64,000 nucleotides of DNA from Paenibacillus sanguinis 2301083 = DSM 16941. GTDB lineage: Bacteria; Bacillota; Bacilli; Paenibacillales; Paenibacillaceae. Each line of letters starts with the position of its first letter. The stretch's first letter is position 1. Location of the stretch: positions 124,001-188,000 of the forward strand of contig NZ_KB895384.1 in NCBI RefSeq assembly GCF_000374825.1, given 5' to 3'. The notes beneath the pieces were generated by a model, which saw only the letters and a list, made by a program, of their open reading frames with translations, did not search any database and was not told the origin of the DNA. A program made the translations under genes and the position numbers. Below, piece after piece: positions 45,524 through 55,444 of the stretch.

Positions 45524-45561
45524 AAGGCTGTTCTCCGTGCTGAAAACCTGACTTTTTAAAC
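45524..45561 (+). repeat. Short copy of dispersed palindromic repeat
   Basis: AAGGCTGTTC (the flank seen at 59911-59925, reverse) followed by TCCGTGCTGAAAACCTG and the end GACTTTTTAAAC. It looks like a middle-deleted copy located 5 bases after the hemW stop. Confidence 0.6.
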
Positions 45562-45601
45562 ACTCATTAAATAAGTTCATTAAACAAACTCATTAATACG
45601 G

Positions 45602-45648
45602 AGCCCGTGCTTTCCTGTTGGGGAAAAATGCACGGGCTATTTTTTTAT
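45602..45648 (+). terminator. Terminator after hemW
   Basis: AGCCCGTGC (45602-45610) and GCACGGGCT (45630-45638) form a 9-base stem followed by ATTTTTTT. Confidence 0.85.
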
Positions 45649-45733
45649 AACAACGCTTGTTAACCTCTTGAAGTTTTATACTGTATCATGTATATTTATT
45701 CATATTATTTGAAAGTGCAAGGGGGAAATGGGC

Positions 45734-46201
45734 GTGCCAGCGGTGATTGTATGCAGACAAGCGAATTTAGCAGATGTTGAGCCTCTCTATATCATGATTG
45801 AGGACTATGCCAAGCGTGGGATTATGTTGCCCCGTTCCCGGGCGGTACTGGAGCGCCAAATCAAGAACTTTGTGGTTGCCGAGGTAGATGGCGAGGTTGT
45901 GGGCTGCGGATCGCTGTGCCAGCTTGGTGATGAATTGGTGGAAATTCGCTCGCTTGGCATTGCCGAAGGTCATAAGGGTAAGGGGCTTGGGTCCCGGTTG
46001 GTAGCGCAATTGGAGAAGGAAGCGCGCAAGCAGGGAATCCCCAAGCTCATGGCCTTGACCTATGAGGTTTCTTTCTTTGTGAAGAACGGATTTGATGTAG
46101 TAAGCAAGGAGATTTTCCCGGAAAAAGTATGGACGGATTGCGTTAATTGTGCGAAGCAACTTTGCTGCGATGAAATAGCTGTACTTAAGATACTGGACTG
46201 A
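45734..46201 (+). CDS. GNAT N-acetyltransferase, short ArgA-like
   Basis: Acetyl-CoA-dependent GNAT enzyme of 155 residues. The acetyl-CoA site is the block SLGIAEGHKGKGLGSRLV (about 74-91). A C-terminal Cys cluster (DCVNCAKQLCCDE) is typical of the short N-acetylglutamate synthase-like group, so a role in arginine synthesis is possible. GTG 45734 gives 8-base spacing from GGGGG; ATG 45728 leaves only 2. It is flanked by the hemW terminator and the CIRCE region, so it is its own unit. Confidence 0.75.
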   Translation: MPAVIVCRQANLADVEPLYIMIEDYAKRGIMLPRSRAVLERQIKNFVVAEVDGEVVGCGSLCQLGDELVEIRSLGIAEGHKGKGLGSRLVAQLEKEARKQGIPKLMALTYEVSFFVKNGFDVVSKEIFPEKVWTDCVNCAKQLCCDEIAVLKILD

Positions 46202-46220
46202 CTTGACAATCGTCAGGTCG
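46200..46220 (+). terminator. Hairpin after the acetyltransferase, overlapping a TTGACA box
   Basis: GACTTGAC-AATC-GTCAGGTC forms an 8-base stem with one G-U pair, followed by GGTTTGGTATTTTT. It may act as a weak terminator. The same bases include TTGACA (46203-46208), which with TATTTT (46227-46232) could be the hrcA promoter; both readings are possible. Confidence 0.4.
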
Positions 46221-46243
46221 GTTTGGTATTTTTGTATTAGCGA

Positions 46244-46270
46244 TTAGCACTCAACGTTAACGAGTGCTAA
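46244..46270. promoter_or_regulatory. CIRCE operator for HrcA
   Basis: Perfect TTAGCACTC-N9-GAGTGCTAA. This is the HrcA binding site controlling class I heat-shock genes. It is 60 bases before hrcA, so the hrcA-grpE-dnaK-dnaJ operon is autoregulated. Confidence 0.98.
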
Positions 46271-46330
46271 CGAAGTAAGAATTGCGGCAAGGATATAAAT
46301 GACAATGAATTAAACACAGGAGGGATTGCC

Positions 46331-47362
46331 ATGTTAACGGAACGCCAAAGAATGATATTGACAGCCATTGTGGATGACTATATCCGTTCAGCGGAGCCGG
46401 TGGGGTCCCGAAGCATTTCCAAACGGGGCGATGTCGGGTATAGTCCGGCGACCATCCGTAATGAAATGTCCGATTTGGAGGAACTCGGCTTTCTGGAGCA
46501 GCCGCATACGTCGGCCGGTCGGATTCCTTCACATAAGGGATATCGTTATTATGTAGATCATCTGACGCCATTTAATCTCCTCGAGAAGGAAGAGATTGTG
46601 ACCCTCAAAGCCTTTTTTGCCGAGAAGCTGAGTGCGACAGAACAAGTGATTCAGCATGCGGGAACGATTTTATCCCATATGACCAACTACACCTCCATCT
46701 TGCTGGGACCGGAGGTTTTCCAGACATCTTTACGCCATTTTCAACTACTGCCATTAAATGAAGATACGGCGGTGGCTATTGTGGTGACCAACACGGGGCA
46801 GGTGGAGAACAAGACGGTCTCACTGCCAGCCGGGGTTTCTGTTTCTGAGATGGAGCGCGTGGTGAACCTGCTGAACCGCAAGCTGGCCGGTGTGCCTATT
46901 TACAGGCTGAAGGCGGCTTTGTATAGTGAGATCGGGCAGGAGATGCAGCGGCACATCGAGCATTTTGAAGAATTGATGAAGATGTTGGATGAAGCACTGG
47001 GTGCAGGACTGGAGGGACAAAGATTGTTCCTGAGCGGAGCCACGAACATGCTCACACAACCTGAGTTCCGTGATGTCGACAAGGTGAAGAGCATTCTTGA
47101 CCTGCTTGAGGAAACACCGACATTAACCAAGATGATATCGTCCGCATCTGCCGGATCCGGCGTTCAGGTGCGTATTGGAACTGAAAATGACCATGAAGCC
47201 TTTGCCAACTGTAGTCTGATTACGGCGACCTACCGGATTGAAGGCGAAGCGGTTGGAACGATTGGCATTTTGGGACCGACGCGGATGGAATATGCCAGGG
47301 TCATTCGGATTCTGGATATTTTATCGAAGGACTTAAGTGCATTTTTGTCCAGAATGTCGTAA
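46331..47362 (+). CDS. hrcA: Heat-inducible transcription repressor HrcA
   Basis: Repressor of class I heat-shock operons, 343 residues, binding CIRCE and needing GroEL for activity. The N-terminal winged helix starts MLTERQRMILTAIVDDYIRS and contains GYSPATIRNEM; the GAF-like C-terminal domain follows. GGAGGGA precedes the start. First gene of the hrcA-grpE-dnaK-dnaJ operon, directly downstream of the perfect CIRCE. Confidence 0.97.
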   Translation: MLTERQRMILTAIVDDYIRSAEPVGSRSISKRGDVGYSPATIRNEMSDLEELGFLEQPHTSAGRIPSHKGYRYYVDHLTPFNLLEKEEIVTLKAFFAEKLSATEQVIQHAGTILSHMTNYTSILLGPEVFQTSLRHFQLLPLNEDTAVAIVVTNTGQVENKTVSLPAGVSVSEMERVVNLLNRKLAGVPIYRLKAALYSEIGQEMQRHIEHFEELMKMLDEALGAGLEGQRLFLSGATNMLTQPEFRDVDKVKSILDLLEETPTLTKMISSASAGSGVQVRIGTENDHEAFANCSLITATYRIEGEAVGTIGILGPTRMEYARVIRILDILSKDLSAFLSRMS

Positions 47363-47410
47363 CAGCGATTAGTAAGCTTGCTACGCATGTGCTTTAAGGA
47401 GGTGAACATC

Positions 47411-48043
47411 TTGAAGGAATCACAGCCGATTCAAGACAACATCAATCACAGTGAAAGTAAAGAGGACGAATTGAACATGAATGATAACGTACAAGAGGAT
47501 TTGCGCCAATCACCCGATGAGGATGTAAGGCAAGACGAGGCAGTCAGTCAGGAGACGGCCAGCAACGACCAGGCAGCCGATACTGTGAGCTTGTCTGAGG
47601 AAGTTGAGAAGCTTCGTGCCGAAAATGAAGAAGGACAACAGCGCTTGCTTCGGACGCAGGCCGATTTTGATAATTTCCGACGCCGTACGGTGAAGGAGAA
47701 GGAAGAACTGGGCAAATACGCTTCTGCGAAGCTGATTACCGAGCTATTGCCCGTTATCGATAATTTTCAAAGAGCGCTTGGTACGGCGGGAGACAGCCCT
47801 GAAGCTGCATCCTATACCAAGGGCGTTGAAATGATATTCCGCCAGCTTGAAGGTGTACTTAGTGCAGAAGGCCTTGTTCCGATGGAGACTGTAGGGCAAC
47901 CGTTTAATCCGGAGTTCCATCAGGCTATTATGCAGGTCGAGTCTGAGGAATATGAGGAAGGCATTGTAGTGGAAGAGGTTCAGAAAGGCTACATGCTGAA
48001 GGATAAGGTACTGCGCCCGGCCATGGTTAAGGTTAGCGGGTAA
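47411..48043 (+). CDS. grpE: Nucleotide exchange factor GrpE
   Basis: DnaK co-chaperone that promotes ADP release, 210 residues. An acidic, poorly conserved N-terminus is followed by a long coiled coil (about 55-110; LRTQADFDNFRRRTVKEKEE) and a beta domain with GVEMIFRQLEGVL and PFNPEFHQAIMQV. The start is TTG 47411, 8 bases after AAGGAGG (47396-47402); the frame is open to 47378 but without a ribosome site. Confidence 0.95.
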   Translation: MKESQPIQDNINHSESKEDELNMNDNVQEDLRQSPDEDVRQDEAVSQETASNDQAADTVSLSEEVEKLRAENEEGQQRLLRTQADFDNFRRRTVKEKEELGKYASAKLITELLPVIDNFQRALGTAGDSPEAASYTKGVEMIFRQLEGVLSAEGLVPMETVGQPFNPEFHQAIMQVESEEYEEGIVVEEVQKGYMLKDKVLRPAMVKVSG

Positions 48044-48079
48044 TCACACAGATCATACAGGGGTAGCAACCCATTTTAA

Positions 48080-49942
<1,863 letters not shown>

Positions 49943-49989
49943 GGTTAAGCTTTCACGAAGTGGAAGCAGGCACATAGATTAGCAGTTGG

Positions 49990-50032
49990 GAAGGTCAAAG
50001 CGCGGGCTGTTCCGCACTTTGACTTTCCTTTT
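49990..50032 (+). terminator. Hairpin between dnaK and dnaJ, possible attenuator
   Basis: AAGGTCAAAGCGCGG pairs with CCGCACTTTGACTT using G-U pairs, followed by TCCTTTT. Weak U-tract, so probably partial termination that lowers dnaJ relative to dnaK, or an mRNA 3' end barrier. Confidence 0.6.
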
Positions 50033-50098
50033 GCCGGATATAGGGATCGCTGTCCAGAAGTGGACAATAGAATCCATTAGTCAGACGGGGGTGGAAGG

Positions 50099-51223
50099 AT
50101 GGCAGAAAAACGCGATTACTACGAGGTGCTGGGTCTGGGCAAAGATGCCTCTGACGATGACATCAAGAAGGCTTACCGCAAGCTGGCTCGTCAGTATCAC
50201 CCGGACGTGAATAAAGCCGCGGATGCGGAAGCGAAATTTAAAGAGGTTAAAGAAGCTTATGATGTACTGAGCGATGCGGGGAAACGCTCGCGTTATGATC
50301 AGTACGGTCATGTCGATCCAAATGCAGGCATGGGCGGAGGATTTTCCGGAGGCGGCGATTTTGGCGGCTTTGGCGATATCTTTGATATGTTCTTTGGCGG
50401 AGGCGGAGGCAGACGTGACCCAAATGCTCCGCAGCGTGGCAATGATCTGCAATATACGATGACCATTGAATTCAAGGAAGCCGTATTCGGGAAGGAAACA
50501 GATATTAATATCCCGCGCACGGAAGGCTGTGACACTTGTTTTGGTACAGGAGCCAAGCCTGGAACGAAGCCGGAGACCTGTTCGGTCTGCCATGGCACAG
50601 GACAGCAGGAGGTTGTACAGAATACGCCGTTTGGCCGGATGGTCAATCGCCGGGCGTGCAGCCATTGTGGTGGCAAGGGGCAAGTCATTAAGGAAAAATG
50701 CCCAACCTGTGCAGGAAGCGGCAGTGTCAAGAAGCAACGTAAAATCCATGTTCGCATCCCTGCCGGGGTAGACGATGGGGCTCAATTGCGGATGTCAGGG
50801 GAAGGCGAAGGTGGACTCCGCGGCGGTCCTGCTGGCGATCTTTACATTATTATTCGCGTCAAATCCCATGACTTCTTTGAGCGGGAAGGCGACGATATCT
50901 ATTGTGAGTTCCCATTGACCTTTGCCCAAGCGGCCTTGGGTGATGAAATTGAAATTCCTACGCTGACGGAGAGGGTCAAACTGAAAATTCCGGCTGGCAC
51001 CCAGACCGGGACCTACTTCCGACTCAAGGGTAAAGGGGTCCCTCGGTTAAGAGGGATTGGCCAAGGCGATCAACATGTCAAAGTGGTGGTCGTTACGCCG
51101 AGCAAGCTGAGCGAGGAACAGAAAGAACTGATGCGCCAGTTCGCTTCGCTTGATGGCGAGCAGACGCACGAGCATGAGCAGTCTTTCTTTGACCGTATGA
51201 AACGGGCGTTTCGCGGAGATTAG
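50099..51223 (+). CDS. dnaJ: Chaperone protein DnaJ (Hsp40)
   Basis: Class I Hsp40, 374 residues, stimulating DnaK ATP hydrolysis. The J domain (about 5-70) carries HPD in YHPDVN. A Gly-rich linker follows (about 76-110). The zinc-binding domain has four CxxCxGxG-type repeats ([32 protein letters not shown]). The C-terminal substrate-binding domains complete it. It ends the heat-shock operon before a strong terminator. Confidence 0.98.
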   Translation: MAEKRDYYEVLGLGKDASDDDIKKAYRKLARQYHPDVNKAADAEAKFKEVKEAYDVLSDAGKRSRYDQYGHVDPNAGMGGGFSGGGDFGGFGDIFDMFFGGGGGRRDPNAPQRGNDLQYTMTIEFKEAVFGKETDINIPRTEGCDTCFGTGAKPGTKPETCSVCHGTGQQEVVQNTPFGRMVNRRACSHCGGKGQVIKEKCPTCAGSGSVKKQRKIHVRIPAGVDDGAQLRMSGEGEGGLRGGPAGDLYIIIRVKSHDFFEREGDDIYCEFPLTFAQAALGDEIEIPTLTERVKLKIPAGTQTGTYFRLKGKGVPRLRGIGQGDQHVKVVVVTPSKLSEEQKELMRQFASLDGEQTHEHEQSFFDRMKRAFRGD

Positions 51224-51233
51224 CAATAATAGA

Positions 51234-51280
51234 AAAGCGCGAGTCCAGGAATGAGCTATCCTGGACTCGCGCTTTATTTA
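51234..51280 (+). terminator. Strong terminator after dnaJ
   Basis: A 17-base perfect stem: AAAGCGCGAGTCCAGGA (51234-51250) and its complement (51259-51275), with an 8-base loop and a T-rich tail. Confidence 0.92.
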
Positions 51281-51344
51281 TTTACTGAAGCTTCATCATG
51301 CCGAGCTTGAGGTCTTCCTTTTTGCTGTGTCTTGGACCTGCGCC

Positions 51345-51629
51345 TTAGTTCTGCTCCTGAATGACTGCGATGATCTCTTCATGCAATTCCAGACGGATAT
51401 CCTCCCGAAATACGCGGCGATCATATTCGCGGTGCATGTACTGCATAATAGCTTCCATCAGATTGGCTTCAACCAGGTAACGGCTGCGCCCGTTTGCCCA
51501 AACCTCTCCGGTATAGCCCGTATCTTCATCCCAGCTTAATTCGACCTGAACATCGGTCGGGCGAACCCCGACACGTTCAGCCGTATTCAGGCAAACGGCG
51601 TTGATAATTTCATCCATGCTCAAGACCAT
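51345..51629 (-). CDS. DUF2653/YxcD-like small protein
   Basis: A 94-residue acidic protein starting MVLSMDEIINAVCLNTAERVG. It resembles what I recall of the YxcD family (DUF2653) of Bacillus, whose function is unknown. No catalytic motif or membrane segment is seen. It is translated just after the membrane protein gene (3 bases between stop and start) and is probably co-expressed with it. Its ribosome site GGAGGAAG lies within the end of that gene. A start at 51617 (second Met) is possible. Confidence 0.6.
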   Translation of the reverse strand: MVLSMDEIINAVCLNTAERVGVRPTDVQVELSWDEDTGYTGEVWANGRSRYLVEANLMEAIMQYMHREYDRRVFREDIRLELHEEIIAVIQEQN

Positions 51630-51632
51630 GGC

Positions 51633-52061
51633 TTAGTATCTTCCTCCACGGTGATAATCGTCTTGACTAGGTTTTTTGAAGCGGCGGTATAAAGCCATGG
51701 CAGCAATGATCAACAGATAGATGGCCAGCAGGTTCACGGCAAGTCCCAATAGATTTCCAAAGAAACCCATGTTCGCAAACAAGCTGCCGAATAACATTCC
51801 GGCCAGACCGCCGACAACCAACCCGCGCATTAAGCCGCCTCCGCTGAAGAAACCACGGTTCGCCGTTGTATTTGCCGTATTGGCTCCCGCCCGGTTCCCG
51901 GTCATGTTGTGATTTTCATTTTGTGCAGGCTTCTTGGGGGCAGGATTATAGCTGCGTGGTCCTGACTTGAAGCCTCCGCGTCTGGCATCTGCAAAATCCG
52001 GAGCAACAAAGGTGAAAAATACAGTGAAAGCCATTACAACTAACATTACTCTTTTCATCAT
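51633..52061 (-). CDS. Small secreted/membrane protein of unknown function
   Basis: A 142-residue protein with an N-terminal signal peptide or membrane segment (about 5-25, ending DFADA). An Asn/Pro/Gly/Arg-rich middle follows. Two Gly-rich hydrophobic segments (about 76-97 and 100-122, GLAVNLLAIYLLIIAAMAL) form a membrane hairpin, and the tail is short and charged. AGGAGGG lies upstream. I do not recognise a characterised family. It forms a minus-strand pair with the YxcD-like gene and may be an envelope component. Confidence 0.6.
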   Translation of the reverse strand: MMKRVMLVVMAFTVFFTFVAPDFADARRGGFKSGPRSYNPAPKKPAQNENHNMTGNRAGANTANTTANRGFFSGGGLMRGLVVGGLAGMLFGSLFANMGFFGNLLGLAVNLLAIYLLIIAAMALYRRFKKPSQDDYHRGGRY

Positions 52062-52280
52062 GGAACTTAGGAACCCTCCTGTAAAATATAAGTTTCTTCT
52101 GTTTCCTAGCTAATAATACGGGGTAAGTTCTAGGTAGGTTTCAAATTTAAAATAAAATTTCAAATAGGTAATTCAGAAAGAACAAAGAGTATAAAGCTAC
52201 AGCACTGGCTGCATCCTATCATGGTAACGGACTGTACTTATGTGCAATTCTATGAAGCCCCGAGGAGGCAGGGAGGAAGC

Positions 52281-52598
52281 ATGGCCGAGAAGAACATATT
52301 AGCTTATTTCAAAAGTCCTGAGGAAGCGGAGGGAGTCGCTCGCAAATTAGCCGCCTTGAGGGTAGCGGATTTGTCCATCGCCCGGTTCCAACGTTACGGT
52401 GGCGAGGTGGAGGATTCAGCCGGGATCACCCATTTTACGGCTGGAATTGCGGAGGCGGCAGATCCGGTCAGCAGTGGACTGAGTCATGGCGGAGAGAGCG
52501 GTCCGAATGGACGCGATATATTACTCACGGTAGTCGTGCATGATGCCATACACCACCAGACTCTTCGTATTATTGAGGAAGCCGGGGGCATGGTATAA
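52281..52598 (+). CDS. Small soluble protein, possibly YflT stress-protein-like
   Basis: A 105-residue protein starting MAEKNILAYFKSPEEAEGVARKL, with a ferredoxin-like alternation of strands and helices and a C-terminal IIEEAGGM. The N-terminal pattern resembles the YflT/general stress 17M domain, which is tentative. GGAGGAA lies 5 bases before ATG 52281; the frame is open to 52221 but without a ribosome site. It is followed by a 57-residue gene and a terminator. Confidence 0.5.
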   Translation: MAEKNILAYFKSPEEAEGVARKLAALRVADLSIARFQRYGGEVEDSAGITHFTAGIAEAADPVSSGLSHGGESGPNGRDILLTVVVHDAIHHQTLRIIEEAGGMV

Positions 52599-52624
52599 AT
52601 ACCGACTGGAAGGGGGGAGCAGCT

Positions 52625-52798
52625 ATGAGCCGCGAAGAACGACGTAATCATCGAGTAGAGATCAAGCTGGATAAGACGTATACGGAGTATGACAGAGATC
52701 CTGAGGCCCTGGAGGACCTGGCTAATTATGAGGACTGGGAGACGCTTGAGCGGGATGAGCGGTTGGAAGCGCAAAAAAGCGAGCGGCTGAAGCTATAG
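52625..52798 (+). CDS. Very small charged protein, 57 residues
   Basis: Short reading frame beginning MSREERRNHRVEIKLD and ending KSERLKL. Extremely charged, with many Glu, Arg and Asp, no hydrophobic segment and one predicted long helix. AAGGGGGGAG lies 6 bases before the ATG and a strong terminator follows, both typical of a real gene. It overlaps no other gene and is 26 bases after the preceding small gene. No family recognised. Confidence 0.6.
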   Translation: MSREERRNHRVEIKLDKTYTEYDRDPEALEDLANYEDWETLERDERLEAQKSERLKL

Positions 52799-52812
52799 GG
52801 AGATGAATATCA

Positions 52813-52848
52813 GACGGGGGCAACCGGACAATCGGTTGCCCCCGTCTT
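52813..52848 (+). terminator. Terminator after the small genes
   Basis: GACGGGGGCAACCG (52813-52826) and CGGTTGCCCCCGTC (52833-52846) form a 14-base perfect stem with a short T-rich tail. Confidence 0.85.
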
Positions 52849-52917
52849 GCTTTGTCACTATCTGCATTCTATAGTACAATATTTCTTATGCATGTAAGTC
52901 AAGGAGGAAAACATACG

Positions 52918-53883
52918 ATGATTTGGAAGGAAATAACCATACATACAACAGAAGAAGCCGTTGAAATGATTTCTAATTTCTTGCACGAAGCGGGAGCAGG
53001 TGGAGTGACCATCGAGGAGCATGTCGATAACGATAAACCACGGGATACCTCACTTGGCCAATGGTTCGAGATTCCCCCAAACGATATTCCCGAAGGAGAG
53101 GCCAAGATCAGCGGCTATTTCCCGGAAGGACTTAGCATTGAACAGGTCGTTCAAGAGGTTCAGACCCGGATTGAAGAGCTTAAGGGCTATGATATAGACC
53201 CCGGGGCCGCAGAAATCTCGGTTCGCGATGTCAGCGAGGATGACTGGGCCAACAACTGGAAGCAATATTTCAAGCCGCTGCGCGTGTCGGAGCGGCTGAC
53301 TATCAAGCCAACCTGGGAGGATTATACCCCGCGAGCAGGCGAGCAAATTATCGAGCTTGACCCGGGGATGGCCTTCGGGACTGGAACGCATCCTACGACA
53401 TCCCTTTGCTTGCGCACGCTGGAGAATATCATCAGCGAGGGAGACGAAGTCATTGATGTCGGTACAGGCTCCGGCATTTTGGCCATTGGCGCCTGCCGCC
53501 TGGGAGCATCGCGGGTGCTTGCTCTGGACCTGGACCCTGTGGCTGTGTCCAGTGCGACAGAGAATACCCGGCTGAACAAGCTGGAGGAACGTATTCAGGT
53601 AGTAGAAAGCGACCTGTTGTCTGTCATTAAGGGTGAAGGCAGCGGAAGCGTTGCCGTACAATTACCGGTACGCGTCGTGGTTGCCAATATTTTGGCGGAA
53701 ATTATATTGCTCTTTATTGACGATGTATATCAAGCTCTGACGCCTGGGGGCTATTATATTGCCTCCGGCATTTATAAAAATAAAGAACAAGCCGTAGAAG
53801 AAGCACTGCTTGCCGCGGGTTTTGAATTGGAACGGACCGCCCGGGAAGAAGATTGGGTAGCTTTTGTGGCGAGAAAGAGGTAA
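52918..53883 (+). CDS. prmA: Ribosomal protein L11 methyltransferase
   Basis: SAM-dependent methyltransferase that trimethylates L11, 321 residues. The N-terminal L11-binding domain (about 1-115) precedes the catalytic domain with motif I DVGTGSGILAIGA (about 180-192) and the NPPY-like segment VVANILAEIILLF. ATG 52918 follows AAGGAGG; upstream in-frame Met codons lack a ribosome site. Part of the prmA-protease-rsmE-mtaB chain. Confidence 0.97.
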   Translation: MIWKEITIHTTEEAVEMISNFLHEAGAGGVTIEEHVDNDKPRDTSLGQWFEIPPNDIPEGEAKISGYFPEGLSIEQVVQEVQTRIEELKGYDIDPGAAEISVRDVSEDDWANNWKQYFKPLRVSERLTIKPTWEDYTPRAGEQIIELDPGMAFGTGTHPTTSLCLRTLENIISEGDEVIDVGTGSGILAIGACRLGASRVLALDLDPVAVSSATENTRLNKLEERIQVVESDLLSVIKGEGSGSVAVQLPVRVVVANILAEIILLFIDDVYQALTPGGYYIASGIYKNKEQAVEEALLAAGFELERTAREEDWVAFVARKR

Positions 53884-53889
53884 CCAGTC

Positions 53890-54579
53890 ATGGATTTTTT
53901 GGATCGCATACTGCAGGTCCCGTTGGAACAGCTTCCTTTTTATCTGATTACTTTGGTGATCGCCTTTACGCTGCATGAGTTCTCCCATGCGTATTTTGCT
54001 AATAAGTTCGGAGATCCTACGGCCAAGCTGCTGGGCCGGGTAACCTTGAATCCAGCCGTCCACTTCGATTTTTTCGGTATTGTATTGCTGCTGCTGGCCG
54101 GTTTTGGCTGGGCTCGTCCGGTTCCGGTCAATCGTGAGAACTTCAGCAATCCCCGCTTAATGGGAGCCATTGTGTCAATAGCCGGGCCGCTCAGCAACTT
54201 ACTGCTGGGTGTGCTGGGGACGTTGATTTACGTTATGCTAGCTCAATTTGGTGTCCTTGATAGCATTAGCAATGAAAGATTGCTGCAAGCGATTTTAATT
54301 TTCTTTAATTTATTTACCGTTCTGAACTTCTTTTTGTTTTTATTCAATCTTATTCCGTTGCCGCCTCTGGATGGCTATCGCTTGGTCGAAGATTTGGCGC
54401 CGCGTTCGGTGCAGGGAAAGTTGCATCAATATGAGCAATGGTCGATGTTGATTTTCTTGCTGATCTTGTTTATTCCTGCATTGCGAGCGTACACGATTAC
54501 ACCGTTGTACCAAGCGGCTCAGGCGCTGTATTTTCAATTTGCCCAGTTTTTCCTGATTCTGTTCGGAGGATATTCTTAG
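53890..54579 (+). CDS. Site-2 protease family membrane metalloprotease (YwhC-like)
   Basis: M50-type intramembrane zinc protease, 229 residues, five to six hydrophobic segments. The zinc motif HEFSH is at about 29-33 and the third ligand motif NLIPLPPLDGYRL at about 154-166. No PDZ domain. It lies 6 bases after prmA and before rsmE, an extra gene relative to the B. subtilis prmA-rsmE arrangement. Its substrate is unknown. Confidence 0.88.
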   Translation: MDFLDRILQVPLEQLPFYLITLVIAFTLHEFSHAYFANKFGDPTAKLLGRVTLNPAVHFDFFGIVLLLLAGFGWARPVPVNRENFSNPRLMGAIVSIAGPLSNLLLGVLGTLIYVMLAQFGVLDSISNERLLQAILIFFNLFTVLNFFLFLFNLIPLPPLDGYRLVEDLAPRSVQGKLHQYEQWSMLIFLLILFIPALRAYTITPLYQAAQALYFQFAQFFLILFGGYS

Positions 54580-54679
54580 GGTGGCGTAGTGCTGGCAAGC
54601 TGGATTTAAACATTGTATGATGTTATTTGGGCTTTTTCTAGTCGAAATAGGGGCATTTACAGAGCAAGGATGGATGAAG

Positions 54680-55441
54680 ATGCAACGATATTTTGTGGAA
54701 CCGGAGCAATTCGGCGAGCAGGAAGTAATTATTACTGGTGAGGATGCCCGTCATATTGGGCGTGTCATGCGTTCCAAGCCGGGAGATAAATTTATTGTAA
54801 GCGATGGCTCCTCCCGTGAGGTGCTTGTGGAGGTAAAGACAATAGAACCTCAAGCCGTTACGGCAGAGATTCTGGATGCTTTGCCTTCCTCTGGCGAGCC
54901 TTGGCTGCAGGTGACGGTAGCCCAAAGCTTGCCAAAGGGCGACAAGATGGAGATCGTCATCCAGAAATGTACGGAAATAGGCGCCTCCCGTTTTCTTCCC
55001 TTTCTTTCGGCACGGACGGTCGTGCAGTATGATCGGAAGAAGGAAGAGAAGCGTCTTGGCCGTTGGCAGAAAATTGCCAAGGAAGCGGCAGAGCAAGCCC
55101 ATCGCAGCAAAATTCCTGCGGTAGAGGGGCCCGTTCCATGGAATGAGCTGCTTGCTGCATTTGAAGGATATGATTTGGTATGCTTATGTTATGAGAAAGA
55201 GCATGGCAGCGCCTTGCGAGAGGTGCTGAAGCCCTTTGTGGCAGAACTGAATACTGAACAAACCTGCCATATTGCCGTTGTTGTGGGTCCGGAGGGCGGT
55301 TTTAGCGAAGAAGAGGTTCAGGCAGCGGAGGCTGCCGGAGCGAAGTCGGTTGGCTTGGGCCGACGTATTTTACGTACGGAAACAGCGGCGATGGCTGCAC
55401 TAACTTGCATCATGTATGAATCTGGAGAAATGGGGGGATAA
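54680..55441 (+). CDS. rsmE: 16S rRNA m3U1498 methyltransferase
   Basis: SPOUT methyltransferase that methylates U1498 of 16S rRNA, 253 residues. The N-terminal PUA-like domain starts MQRYFVEPEQF. The C-terminal trefoil-knot domain has QKCTEIGASRFLPF, the VVGPEGGFSEEE block and LGRRILRTETA. ATG 54680 gives 9-base spacing from AAGGA; the in-frame ATG at 54674 would be too close. mtaB starts 3 bases after its stop. Confidence 0.95.
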   Translation: MQRYFVEPEQFGEQEVIITGEDARHIGRVMRSKPGDKFIVSDGSSREVLVEVKTIEPQAVTAEILDALPSSGEPWLQVTVAQSLPKGDKMEIVIQKCTEIGASRFLPFLSARTVVQYDRKKEEKRLGRWQKIAKEAAEQAHRSKIPAVEGPVPWNELLAAFEGYDLVCLCYEKEHGSALREVLKPFVAELNTEQTCHIAVVVGPEGGFSEEEVQAAEAAGAKSVGLGRRILRTETAAMAALTCIMYESGEMGG

Positions 55442-55444
55442 GCG

